Source: JACPPO01 sp965262505
GTDB lineage: Bacteria; Acidobacteriota; Vicinamibacteria; Vicinamibacterales; UBA2999
DNA: 64,000 nt
Assembly (NCBI GenBank): GCA_965262505.1
Contig: CBDHFM010000030.1
Location: 992,001 to 1,056,000 of the forward strand
Direction of reading: 5' to 3'
The notes under the pieces were generated by a model that searched no databases, was not told the origin of the DNA, and saw only the letters and a list, made by a program, of their open reading frames with translations. Position 1 is the stretch's first letter. Every line of letters begins with the position of its first letter. Position numbers and translations under genes: made by a program. Below, piece by piece: positions 25,385 through 33,086 of this stretch.

Positions 25385-25456
25385 TCAGAACTCGAACTGC
25401 GCGCTGACCTTGCGGGTCATCCGCAGGACCAACTACTGGATGCGGTCCTCGAACAT
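25385..25456 (-). pseudogene. C-terminal relic of a TonB-dependent receptor
   Basis: Read on the minus strand, the bases give MFEDRIQ, a TAG stop, then LVLRMTRKVSAQFEF and a TGA stop. A final run of alternating residues ending in Phe is the signature of the last barrel strand of a TonB receptor (compare LKFSVRYDF at the end of the receptor at 8563-11574). Only about 24 codons remain, in place just after the amidohydrolase stop and before a terminator. The simplest reading is that a receptor gene was deleted here. The match is short, so it remains tentative. Confidence 0.45.
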
Positions 25457-25460
25457 CGTG

Positions 25461-26558
25461 TTATTCGGTAATACGAAGTAGCCTCACGAGGTTCCCACCC
25501 AGGATGGCTTCCTTGTCGGCGTCGGTGAGGAACGACGCGTTGAGGATGAAATCCACGCCCACGGGCCATGGGAAGGGAAAGTCCGTCCCGTAGACGATCT
25601 GACCGACGCCGACCTCGGCCACCAGGTGTCGCAGCCCTTCCTCGCGGAAGATCATCGTGTCGATCAAAATCTCCCGCCGGAAATAGTCGGCAAAGGACTT
25701 CTCGACACAATCCGCCCCCTCGCTGCGGTCGCACCGCACATCCGACCGCCCGAGGTAGGAGGGCAGGTAGCCGCCCGCGTGCGCCGCGCAGACGCGCAGG
25801 CCCGGAAACCGATCGAACACGCCTTCGAAAATCATGTGCGACAGCGCGACCGTCGTTTCGAGCGGGTTCCCGATCGTATTCCCCAGCGCGCCCGTGCCCC
25901 CCAACCGGTCGTTCCGCGTGGTACCGGGGGCGCCCTGCGGATGCATGAACAAGGGGACGCCGAGCTCCTCCACCTTCGCCCAGAAGGGGTCGAAGCGTGG
26001 CGAGCCCAGCTCCTCGCCTTCGACGCTGCCGCCGATGGGCGCGCCCCGCATGCCCATGTTCCTGACGCCCTCTTCCAGCTGCTCGGCGGCCAGGTCGGGA
26101 TGCTGCACGGCCACGGTGGCCATGCCCACGAAGCGATCCGGGTAGCGGGCGCACCACTCCGCCGTCTTTTCATTCTGAATCGCGCAGATCCGGCGCGACA
26201 GGTCGCGGTCGGCCGCATACCACCAGGGATTCATGTTGAGGGCCATGACGTCGATGCCCTCTTGGTCCATGTACTCCAGCCAGTGTGGACCGAGATAGCG
26301 GTCCGTGTTGTTGGACTGGCCCTTGCCCGCGGCTTCGAGCGGCGTGCCTGCGACGACCTCCAAGACCTCCGGGACGAAATGGTGGGCATGAATGTCCACC
26401 ACCTTGATACGCCGGCCGCCGATGACGATCTCCCGCCGCCCTCCAGCAGCAGCAGCCTGCTGCATTCCGCCTGCCGCAGCCGTGAACTGGCGGTTGAGGA
26501 AAAAGGCGCCAGCTGTCGCGCCCGCGACGTTCCTGATGAAGGTTCTGCGATTCGGCAT
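25461..26558 (-). CDS. Tat-exported amidohydrolase (ACMSD/Amidohydro_2-like)
   Basis: The 365-residue product opens with a twin-arginine leader (MPNRRTFIRNVAGATAGAFF), then an Amidohydro_2 TIM barrel: VVDIHAHHFVPEVL (metal HxH), MALNMNPWWYA, FVGMATVAVQHPDLAAEQLE, GVPLFMHPQGAPGT (His ligand), RVCAAHAGGYLPSYLGR (His) and IVYGTDFPFPWPVG (Asp). This is the aminocarboxymuconate-semialdehyde decarboxylase-like superfamily, which decarboxylates or hydrolyses aromatic-derived acids. The start is ATG 26558 behind AGGGGGTTGGGA; the upstream TTG at 26564 is less likely. It is the only clear Tat substrate here, consistent with folding around a metal before export. Confidence 0.85.
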   Translation of the reverse strand: MPNRRTFIRNVAGATAGAFFLNRQFTAAAGGMQQAAAAGGRREIVIGGRRIKVVDIHAHHFVPEVLEVVAGTPLEAAGKGQSNNTDRYLGPHWLEYMDQEGIDVMALNMNPWWYAADRDLSRRICAIQNEKTAEWCARYPDRFVGMATVAVQHPDLAAEQLEEGVRNMGMRGAPIGGSVEGEELGSPRFDPFWAKVEELGVPLFMHPQGAPGTTRNDRLGGTGALGNTIGNPLETTVALSHMIFEGVFDRFPGLRVCAAHAGGYLPSYLGRSDVRCDRSEGADCVEKSFADYFRREILIDTMIFREEGLRHLVAEVGVGQIVYGTDFPFPWPVGVDFILNASFLTDADKEAILGGNLVRLLRITE

Positions 26559-26594
26559 TCCCAACCCCCTATTTCCGCCGATCCCCGATTCCCC

Positions 26595-26628
26595 GGATCA
26601 GGGATCAGAGATCTCTGATCCCTGATCC
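26595..26628. repeat. Perfect 34-bp palindrome
   Basis: The 17 bases GGATCAGGGATCAGAGA are followed immediately by their reverse complement. It lies between the NHL protein stop (26662) and the amidohydrolase start (26558), within a GATC-rich stretch with extra copies of CCTGATCCC. It could be a terminator of the NHL gene or an operator; no T-run is present. Confidence 0.7.
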
Positions 26629-26661
26629 CTGCTCACTGTTTAGTTGGTGCCCGTCGTATAT

Positions 26662-27948
26662 CTAACGCACTTCCTGACCGAGAATCTTTGCCGGATCGGC
26701 TCCCGGCTTCGGCCGGAATTTTGTCACGCGACCGCCGAAGACCTCGGCCGTATAGAGGTTGCCTTCCTGGTCGACAGTCAGCGCGTGCGGGCCCATGAAC
26801 TGACCGGGCCACCGGCCTGGCTCGCCAAAGCCGTACAGGTAATTCCCGTCGAGATCGTACTTGAGGACCCTGCCCGTCCCGCCGTCGGTGGCCCACAGGG
26901 ACTGATCCGCCGTGATCAGGTGCGAGTACGGCCGTGACGCGACGCCGGGCGCATCGTAGTCATCTCCGTCGCCTCGAGGACCGGTGTAGAACATGTCGAG
27001 GAACTCGCCGTTCTCGTCGAAGCTCTGGATCCGCCCGTGCCCGCGGTCCACGGCGAACACGCGGCGATCCGCGCTGACGGCGATGCTATGGACGGTGTTC
27101 CATTCGTTGGGACCCGGATTGGCGGGATCTGCCGGCGCCGAACCCCAGTCCGTCAGGAAGTTGCCGTCCGGGTCGAACTTCGCGACGCGCTTGCCACCGT
27201 AGCCGTCGCTGATGAAGAACGTCCCGTCGGGAAGCCAGGCGACGTCGGTCGGCCGATCGAAGAGCGTCCCGCCGTCGCGTCCCCGCTCGCCCTTCGTGCC
27301 GAGCGTCATCACCAGCTCGCCGTCGTAGGTGAATTTGTGGATGACATGCAGCTGGTCGTCGACCACCCAGACATGCTGTTCCGGATCGTAGGGGCTCATC
27401 TTGATCTTGTGAGGTCCACGCCCGCACGGCATCTCGAAGAGCTGGTCGTGCTGCGCCCAGTGCTGGACCTGGTTGCCGTCCCGATCCAATACGTAGATGA
27501 CGTGGTGGTAACGCCGTTCCCAGCCCCGCGGGTTGTTGGTCGGTTGGCACGAGGCGTTGAGCCCATCGTCGTTGCCAGTGGCGTTGCCACGGCTCGGCTG
27601 GAGCAGGGCGTACGGCGTCCAGGGCGGATTGTCCTCCGGCAGCGGCAGCTCGCCGCGCATCGCCACCCAGATGCGGTCCGGGCTCTCGGCGTAGACGCTT
27701 CCCATCGATCCCCAGGTCCATCCGTCATGCGACACGCCGTCGTCGCCATCCGGCAGCGGCTTCGGCCAATCCGGGACCACCTCGTAGTGCCCGAACAATT
27801 CCTGTCCGCCCCTCTCCCCTGACGGCGCTGCCGTCGCCACGGCCGTGGCCGCCTCCGGGCCATCGGCCGGTGAACTGCAGGCGGCAAAGACGATCGACAC
27901 CGCGATTACGACGGCAAGACCTATGAGTGAAGACTTGTGACTGCGCAT
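26662..27948 (-). CDS. NHL-repeat beta-propeller lipoprotein
   Basis: The 428-residue product has a lipoprotein signal with FAACSS lipobox, then a six-bladed NHL propeller: GRGPHKIKMSPYDPEQHVWV, VDDQLHVIHKFTYDGELVMT, FDRPTDVAWLPDGTFFISDG, RVAKFDPDGNFLTDWGS, RVFAVDRGHGRIQSFDENGE and GPHALTVDQEGNLYTAEVFG. Databases sometimes label such proteins as peptidyl-amidoglycolate lyase-like, but no catalytic assignment is made here. Similar proteins are at 37414-39102 and 54428-55597. AGGAGG precedes ATG 27948. Confidence 0.82.
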   Translation of the reverse strand: MRSHKSSLIGLAVVIAVSIVFAACSSPADGPEAATAVATAAPSGERGGQELFGHYEVVPDWPKPLPDGDDGVSHDGWTWGSMGSVYAESPDRIWVAMRGELPLPEDNPPWTPYALLQPSRGNATGNDDGLNASCQPTNNPRGWERRYHHVIYVLDRDGNQVQHWAQHDQLFEMPCGRGPHKIKMSPYDPEQHVWVVDDQLHVIHKFTYDGELVMTLGTKGERGRDGGTLFDRPTDVAWLPDGTFFISDGYGGKRVAKFDPDGNFLTDWGSAPADPANPGPNEWNTVHSIAVSADRRVFAVDRGHGRIQSFDENGEFLDMFYTGPRGDGDDYDAPGVASRPYSHLITADQSLWATDGGTGRVLKYDLDGNYLYGFGEPGRWPGQFMGPHALTVDQEGNLYTAEVFGGRVTKFRPKPGADPAKILGQEVR

Positions 27949-27973
27949 TGTGAGCCTCCTGGCTGCGTGCGTG

Positions 27974-28123
27974 TTTTACTTCTGATCACCCGGTTTTACT
28001 TCTGATCACCCGGTTTTACTTCTGATCCCCCGGTATTACTTCTGATCCCCCGGTATTACTTCTGATCCCCCGGTATTACTTCTGATCCCCCGGTATTACT
28101 TCTGATCCCCCGGTATTACTTCT
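27974..28123. repeat. 20-bp tandem minisatellite
   Basis: Seven full copies and one partial copy of a 20-bp unit begin at 27974, 27994, 28014, 28034, 28054, 28074, 28094 and 28114. The first three read TTTTACTTCTGATCACCCGG or a variant, the rest TATTACTTCTGATCCCCCGG. The array ends exactly at the stop codon of the DUF6152 gene and fills the gap to the NHL gene. The unit is not a multiple of three and holds stop codons, so it is non-coding. Each unit carries a GATC site. Confidence 0.95.
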
Positions 28124-28529
28124 AGTTCGCCGGCGGCGCGCCGGCCCCCTGCGAGCCGAGGAACAGCCTCCCTCCCTCCGGGAGCGTGATATCGCGTCCG
28201 TTGGCCCGAAGCGAACCGTCCCGGGCCTGATAGCCGTCGACGACGACCTCCATGCCGACGCGCACGGTGTCCTTGTTTACTCCCCTCCGGAACAGGCTGT
28301 TCGGCGATCCCGCTTCGATCATCCAGTTCTCGACGGTGCCGTCCGGCTTCTTCACCGCGACGTGCATCCAGGCGTGAGGATTGATCCATTCCATCTTCGT
28401 GACGGTTGCCGTGAATTTGACCGGCTTCTGTGCGTCGAATTCAGAGGCAAACGAGTGATGCGCCCGTGCCGGCACCGTCGCCGAGACAAGCGCCACACCC
28501 ACAACGGCCAGGACGAGTCTGATTCGCAT
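28122..28529 (-). CDS. Secreted DUF6152-family protein (copy 2)
   Basis: The 135-residue product has a signal peptide ending VPARAHHSF and the DUF6152 blocks FASEFDAQKPVKFTATVTKM, EWINPHAWMHVAV, NWMIEAGSPNSLFRRG and VDGYQARDGS, ending in GGRLFLGSQGA. Its GSPNSLFRRGVNKDTV segment matches the copy at 34333-34761 closely (PPVNLFRNGVTKATL), so these two are recent paralogues. It follows the long-type gene L4 by 42 bases on the same strand. Its stop codon overlaps the last partial unit of the minisatellite. Confidence 0.85.
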   Translation of the reverse strand: MRIRLVLAVVGVALVSATVPARAHHSFASEFDAQKPVKFTATVTKMEWINPHAWMHVAVKKPDGTVENWMIEAGSPNSLFRRGVNKDTVRVGMEVVVDGYQARDGSLRANGRDITLPEGGRLFLGSQGAGAPPAN

Positions 28530-28571
28530 CGGCTGTCACCTTCCTCGCGTTAGAAGTTCGCTCCGCCCGCC

Positions 28572-29678
28572 TCAACGGGCATCAGGCGCATTCGGATCGA
28601 AGCGCTCTCCCCGTGCCTCCCGTTCGCGGGCTCCATGGAGCCAGTGGTACATGTCGTAGTTCGTTTCCTGACACTGGTACTCGTAGATCTGATCGGTCGT
28701 CTTGTTCCACGGCACGAGGATGGTGAACGGCCGCGTCCAGGTTTCCGGATCGGACATCGTCACCTGATACTCGATGGTCTCCGGCCCCGTGCGGGTGAAC
28801 CGTTCGACGATCTGGAACGTCGTCGGATTCGCGTTGCGGTAGACCACCCCGGTGCGACCGACGATGTCTGCGTTCGACCCGAAGAAATTTCTCGTCTCGA
28901 CGACCAGCGTGTTGCCTTCCCAGTGGCCGCGCGGATCGCCCAGCCAGGTTTCGACGTTGTCAGGCAGCGGTGCGCGCCCGTCGACCGGGATGACCCGCGC
29001 GAAGTGGATCATCTCGGCGTAGATGGTGACATAGCCGGGCGACTGAAGGATCTGCGCCATGTTGTTGTAGATGGCCGGCAGATACGGGTGGCCGCCCCCT
29101 TCGTTCCGCCGCCGGATGATGCAGCGGTTGCCGACGTCCATATCGAGGTAACTCTCCTGGAAATTTGTATTGAAGCGACGCGTCGACATGTCCTGCGCGG
29201 CCTGTGCCTCCAGTTGTTCCGGTGTCAACTCACGCTGCACCCGTGGGGGGAGCCTGCCGTCGGGGGGATCGATGATGAGCGATGTGCGCTTGTCCTCGGT
29301 CAGCCGCATTCGCGCCGGATCCATCCAGATGTCGTTGTACGAGCGGCCCACGTCCGCTTCCGCGCCTCCGTCGCGGCGGTCGCGATCGAGCCTCCGGGCA
29401 ATTTCCGCCTGAAGGGTTTCGGCTTCTTCGTCCGATAGCACCTCTTTGTCGCCAACCTGCTCGGGCCGCTGCAGCGGAGTACTCGTCCCGTAGTTGTAGA
29501 TGCCCTGGAGATCGGGATCGCCCCATGGTGTCTTCGGCGGTGTCCACCCCACCGCATCTGCCGTCTGTGCGGCCAGCGAGGCGGACAGCCATGTCACCTG
29601 CCCCCGCGCGCCGAGAATCGACGCCGCGACGACCACGATGGCCAGAACACCCAGCGAAATTCGGAGCCTGCGACTCAT
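28572..29678 (-). CDS. Secreted protein of the expanded unknown family, long type (L4, divergent)
   Basis: The 368-residue product has a signal anchor (MSRRLRISLGVLAIVVVAAS), then TPWGDPDLQGIYNYGTSTPL, RTSLIIDPPDGRLPPRVQRE, YLDMDVGNRCIIRRRN, ILQSPGYVTIYAEMIHFARV, RGHWEGNTLVVETRNFFGSN and the C-terminal YQCQETNYDMYHWLHGAR. The HYDWKEFG block is absent and the C-terminus reads QETNYDMYHW instead of HEQNYGVINV, so it is the most divergent long-type member. GGAGGT precedes ATG 29678. It follows S4 by 13 bases and precedes DUF6152 copy 2. Confidence 0.78.
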   Translation of the reverse strand: MSRRLRISLGVLAIVVVAASILGARGQVTWLSASLAAQTADAVGWTPPKTPWGDPDLQGIYNYGTSTPLQRPEQVGDKEVLSDEEAETLQAEIARRLDRDRRDGGAEADVGRSYNDIWMDPARMRLTEDKRTSLIIDPPDGRLPPRVQRELTPEQLEAQAAQDMSTRRFNTNFQESYLDMDVGNRCIIRRRNEGGGHPYLPAIYNNMAQILQSPGYVTIYAEMIHFARVIPVDGRAPLPDNVETWLGDPRGHWEGNTLVVETRNFFGSNADIVGRTGVVYRNANPTTFQIVERFTRTGPETIEYQVTMSDPETWTRPFTILVPWNKTTDQIYEYQCQETNYDMYHWLHGAREREARGERFDPNAPDAR

Positions 29679-29691
29679 CACCACACCTCCG

Positions 29692-30588
29692 CTAGCTAGC
29701 GGGCTGCTTCGTGAAACGTCCGTACACCAGCTCTTCAACAAAGGGCTGACACTTGAATTCCATCAGCTGAACATCGCGCTCCATCCGGCGATAGAGCGGA
29801 AAGCTGATCGTCCAGGGTCGCGTGAATACGTTCGGGTCGTCGATGGTCGCCTCGTACGACAGGTGGTACGGGCTGACGGCCGTCAGACGTTCGACGACGT
29901 GGACGGCGTCGCTGTGAAAGTTGCCGACCCGATCGAGCCAGTTCTTTTCGTTCAACCCGGTGACATCGATGACGAGCGTCTCGCCCTCCCAGCGGCCGCG
30001 CGACCATCCCATGAAGAAGGTGTTGTCCACCGGACTCTCGTCCGGCCAGTTCATGCGGACGAGGCGAGTACTGCCGTTGAATTCGTGGGTCATCAGAATC
30101 GTGTCGGGTGTCTGGACGATTTGAAACGGATACGGCATGTACATCGAACGCGGAACGCCGGGCATCCAGCACTTGAGCTCCGGATCGCCGAGCGGCGGCT
30201 CAACGCCGTCCCCAGGCACGGACGGCGTGGCGCGCTGCGCGAAGTTGGCCGTCCTTCTCGCCAGGGCCTCAGGCCGGTACGGGATCACGCCGCCCTCGAC
30301 GATGCTTTGGCCTCCCGGCTGTGCACCCCAGGCGCCGAGCAACTCGGGATACGGACCCGGCGCAGCCGAATGCGCTTCAAGATCCCAGTTGGCGGTGGTG
30401 ACGCTTTGCCAGATCCCGTTGAAATCCGGCTTGCCATCGGCCGTGCGCGGAGCGGTATACGACGGAAACTCGTCGGAGGCTGCGGCCTGTGCAGCGGCTG
30501 TGGTCTGCAGGGGCGTGGTCAGCCAGACAGCCACGGTGGCCGCAACGGCGCCAGTCACGGCGACCATAACTTTCGATCGGTTGCGCAT
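29692..30588 (-). CDS. Secreted protein of the expanded unknown family, short type (S4)
   Basis: The 298-residue product has a signal peptide (MRNRSKVMVAVTGAVAATVA, ending TTAAAQA), then GKPDFNGIWQSVTTANWDLE, GDPELKCWMPGVPRSMYMPY, PFQIVQTPDTILMTHEF, GWSRGRWEGETLVIDVTGLN, DAVHVVERLTAVSPYHLSYE and EFKCQPFVEELVYGRF. The usual LQCYRPGVPRANYMP block is changed to LKCWMPGVPRSMYMP. Function unknown. GGGGAG precedes ATG 30588. It heads the operon-like set S4-L4-DUF6152 copy 2, the same three-gene order as S5-L6-DUF6152 copy 3. Confidence 0.8.
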   Translation of the reverse strand: MRNRSKVMVAVTGAVAATVAVWLTTPLQTTAAAQAAASDEFPSYTAPRTADGKPDFNGIWQSVTTANWDLEAHSAAPGPYPELLGAWGAQPGGQSIVEGGVIPYRPEALARRTANFAQRATPSVPGDGVEPPLGDPELKCWMPGVPRSMYMPYPFQIVQTPDTILMTHEFNGSTRLVRMNWPDESPVDNTFFMGWSRGRWEGETLVIDVTGLNEKNWLDRVGNFHSDAVHVVERLTAVSPYHLSYEATIDDPNVFTRPWTISFPLYRRMERDVQLMEFKCQPFVEELVYGRFTKQPAS

Positions 30589-30832
30589 CTCACGACTCCC
30601 CACGCGGACGAGGCGGACGACTCTGGGCGAAACGCGCCGCGAGTATACACCCCTTTTCGACCCGACGGCAGGGCCAGCACCTGGGGACGATTCCGGTCAC
30701 GGACGATGTAGGACATCGCCTTCGCCGGACCTGACCGGAAGACTCTATATAGATCTAGAATAGATCTAGGCGCTCACGGAAGGTTACAAGGAGCGCCCCA
30801 AGTAACCTCCGTCCGCGAACCAGTTGCGTGCC

Positions 30833-31945
30833 TCAACGGCTGCCGGGGTCCTGGCCTTCGAATTCCGTCGCCCGGATCTGCGCACCCTTCACGACGTTGA
30901 TGATGCCGTAGTTCTGCTCGTGACACGCCCACTCGTAGACCTCGCCTTGTGTCCTCGGCCATGGGCTCTCGAAGCTCCAGGGCTCGGTCCATGTCCTCGG
31001 ATCGGTGACCGTGAACTCGTACAAGATATTGTCCGCGTCCACCCTCGTGAACCGCTCGACGAGGTGCATGTCGGGGCTGGCCCCTCGCCATTTCCTTCCG
31101 GGATGGAAGTTAGTGGTGTCAACGACGAGGGTGTCGCCTTCCCAGTGGCCGCGTGAATCGCCCAGCCAGGTGCGAACGCCCTGGTGGAGATGCGGGCTCC
31201 CGTCCACCGGGATGATGCGAACGTCGTTATTCGACTGCACGACGAGGACCACGTAGCCCGGAACCTGGATAATCTGTGAATGATTGTCGTTGCCGCCCGT
31301 TCTCGGCGGTCCCTGGTTTCCGGTGATGCACCGCTCGGCCTGGCCGCGGCTTGGCACCGAGTTGGCCCGCTGCTCCGCTATCCGCCGCCGCTGCCCCTCA
31401 GGCGTGAGCGCCGGAAGCCTTCCGTCCGACGGATTCACGATCAGCGATGTGCGGCGGTTTGGCCTGACCGGGCTTTGCCACGTATCCATCCCGAACTCTT
31501 TCCAGTCGTAGTGCACCGTGGCGGGATCGACCGCCGCGTCATCGACCGCTGCTTTCAGGAACGCCTGGACGGCTTCTTCCGGCGTATAGAAGGCTTTCGT
31601 CACCCCGTTGGGGCGCTGGAGCGGTGTATAGCTCTCAACCATCCAGTAACCGCGCAGATCGGGATCGCCCCAGGGCGTACGTGGGGAGGCCTGACGCGGT
31701 GCGTCGGGGTCCCACACCGTGGCAATTGCCTCGGCGGTCTTTCTGGCCACTTCGGCCTCGAAATACTCCGCCGCCTCCTCTGCCGTGAGGGGAGATACTT
31801 CTCGAGCCGCTTCCAGGACCTCTGCTTCTCTCTGATTCACCATGTCAGAGGGCTGCGCTTGCTGGCCAGCGGCACCCACCGGCGCCACGGCGATCATCGT
31901 CATCAGCGTCACGGCCTTCAATGGCCCGAGAACCCCGTTGCTCAT
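30833..31945 (-). CDS. Secreted protein of the expanded unknown family, long type (L5)
   Basis: The 370-residue product has a signal peptide ending PVGAAGQ, helical DMVNQREAEVLEAAREVSP, then TPWGDPDLRGYWMVESYTPL, VHYDWKEFGMDTWQSPVRPN, AERCITGNQGPPRT, GYVVLVVQSNNDVRIIPVDG, RGHWEGDTLVVDTTNFHPG and WACHEQNYGIINVVKGAQIR. It is nearly block-for-block like L2 (shared NQR and EAAREVSP/EASP start), so L2 and L5 are recent paralogues and both lack a short partner. AGGAGGT precedes ATG 31945. It is transcribed divergently from the S5-L6 operon with 228 bases between. Confidence 0.82.
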   Translation of the reverse strand: MSNGVLGPLKAVTLMTMIAVAPVGAAGQQAQPSDMVNQREAEVLEAAREVSPLTAEEAAEYFEAEVARKTAEAIATVWDPDAPRQASPRTPWGDPDLRGYWMVESYTPLQRPNGVTKAFYTPEEAVQAFLKAAVDDAAVDPATVHYDWKEFGMDTWQSPVRPNRRTSLIVNPSDGRLPALTPEGQRRRIAEQRANSVPSRGQAERCITGNQGPPRTGGNDNHSQIIQVPGYVVLVVQSNNDVRIIPVDGSPHLHQGVRTWLGDSRGHWEGDTLVVDTTNFHPGRKWRGASPDMHLVERFTRVDADNILYEFTVTDPRTWTEPWSFESPWPRTQGEVYEWACHEQNYGIINVVKGAQIRATEFEGQDPGSR

Positions 31946-32173
31946 CTGGTACCTCCTGATGCAGAAAGTGGTCTCTGTCGAGGCCGCCTGTCGACGGGCA
32001 ATCTGCGCGCGCCCTGCCGCGCCATATCGTAGCAGGTCCTCCCGCCGGAGACACCCGGTTTCCTTGACAACGACGAACTTCTCTGCCAGAGTGCGGCCGG
32101 TTCGCGGGCCTTCGTCCAGCGTATCTTTACATTACAAGACGAATGCTCGGGCAGCCGAAGCGAGGAGAGGGTG

Positions 32174-33070
32174 ATGCCGGTTCGATTCAAAGGCGTATCG
32201 ATGGCCGTCGCCGTGGCAGGCGCGGCGCTCTGGCTGACGACATCCCCGATCGGGGGCCAAGGCCAGGCCCCTGATGGATCCCTGTTCCCTCCCTACACGC
32301 CGGCGCGCACGGCGGACGGACAGCCTGATTTGAGCGGGGTGTGGGAGGCGCTCACGTCGGCGAATTGGGACATCCTGGCGCATTCGGCACAGCCGGGCCC
32401 CCATCCCCAGCTCCTCGGCGCCTGGGGTGCCGGCCGAGGCGGTGAGAGTATCGTCGAAGGCAATGAAATTCCCTATCTCCCCGAGGCCGCCGCCCAGCAG
32501 CAGGAGAACTTCGAGAACCGTTTGGTGGTGACGGTGGCCAATGATCCGAGCCGGTTCGACAATGGCGATCGCGAACTGCAGTGCTATCGGCCCGGCGTGC
32601 CGCGCGCCAACTACATGCCGTATCCCTTCCAGATCTTCCAGACGCCCGAAGAGATCCTGATCGTGTACGAGTTCAAAGGCGCCCTGCGCTCCATTCATAT
32701 GAACGGTACCGGCGAAGCGCCCTCGGACACCTGGATGGGATGGTCGAACGGGCGCTGGGACGGCGACACGCTGGTGGTCGATGTGAACGGGTTCAACGGC
32801 CATACCTGGCTCGATCGAGCCGGAAATTTCCACAGCGATGCGCTCCATGTCGTCGAGCGCTGGACGCCGATCAGCCCGTACCACATCCGATACGAAGCCA
32901 CGCTGGAAGATCCGAACGTCTACAGTCGGCCGTGGACGATGAGCTTTCCACTCTATAGGCACGTCGAGGCGAATGCCCATCTGGTCGAATTCAACTGTGT
33001 GCCGTTCGTCGAAGAGATGATGTATGAGCCTCTTGGCCTGTACAGGCCGGGGCCGCGGTACGCCCAGTAA
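32174..33070 (+). CDS. Secreted protein of the expanded unknown family, short type (S5)
   Basis: The 298-residue product has a signal peptide ending SPIGGQG, then GQPDLSGVWEALTSANWDIL, NDPSRFDNGDRELQCYRPGV, RANYMPYPFQIFQTPEEILI, GWSNGRWDGDTLVVDVNGFN, DALHVVERWTPISPYHIRYE and EFNCVPFVEEMMYEPLGLYR. Function unknown. GAGGAG at 32162-32167 favours ATG 32174 over the GTG at 32171. It begins the plus-strand run S5-L6-DUF6152-hypothetical-DUF6644-dihaem cytochrome that ends at the terminator at 37345. Confidence 0.82.
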   Translation: MPVRFKGVSMAVAVAGAALWLTTSPIGGQGQAPDGSLFPPYTPARTADGQPDLSGVWEALTSANWDILAHSAQPGPHPQLLGAWGAGRGGESIVEGNEIPYLPEAAAQQQENFENRLVVTVANDPSRFDNGDRELQCYRPGVPRANYMPYPFQIFQTPEEILIVYEFKGALRSIHMNGTGEAPSDTWMGWSNGRWDGDTLVVDVNGFNGHTWLDRAGNFHSDALHVVERWTPISPYHIRYEATLEDPNVYSRPWTMSFPLYRHVEANAHLVEFNCVPFVEEMMYEPLGLYRPGPRYAQ

Positions 33071-33086
33071 GCAGGGAGACTTGGAG

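Noticed and set aside
26662..27948. Peptidyl-alpha-hydroxyglycine amidating lyase
   Set aside because: Only the NHL propeller fold can be supported; catalytic residues cannot be assigned.
27974..28123. CRISPR array
   Set aside because: Units are 20 bp and directly adjacent with no spacers, and no cas genes are present.
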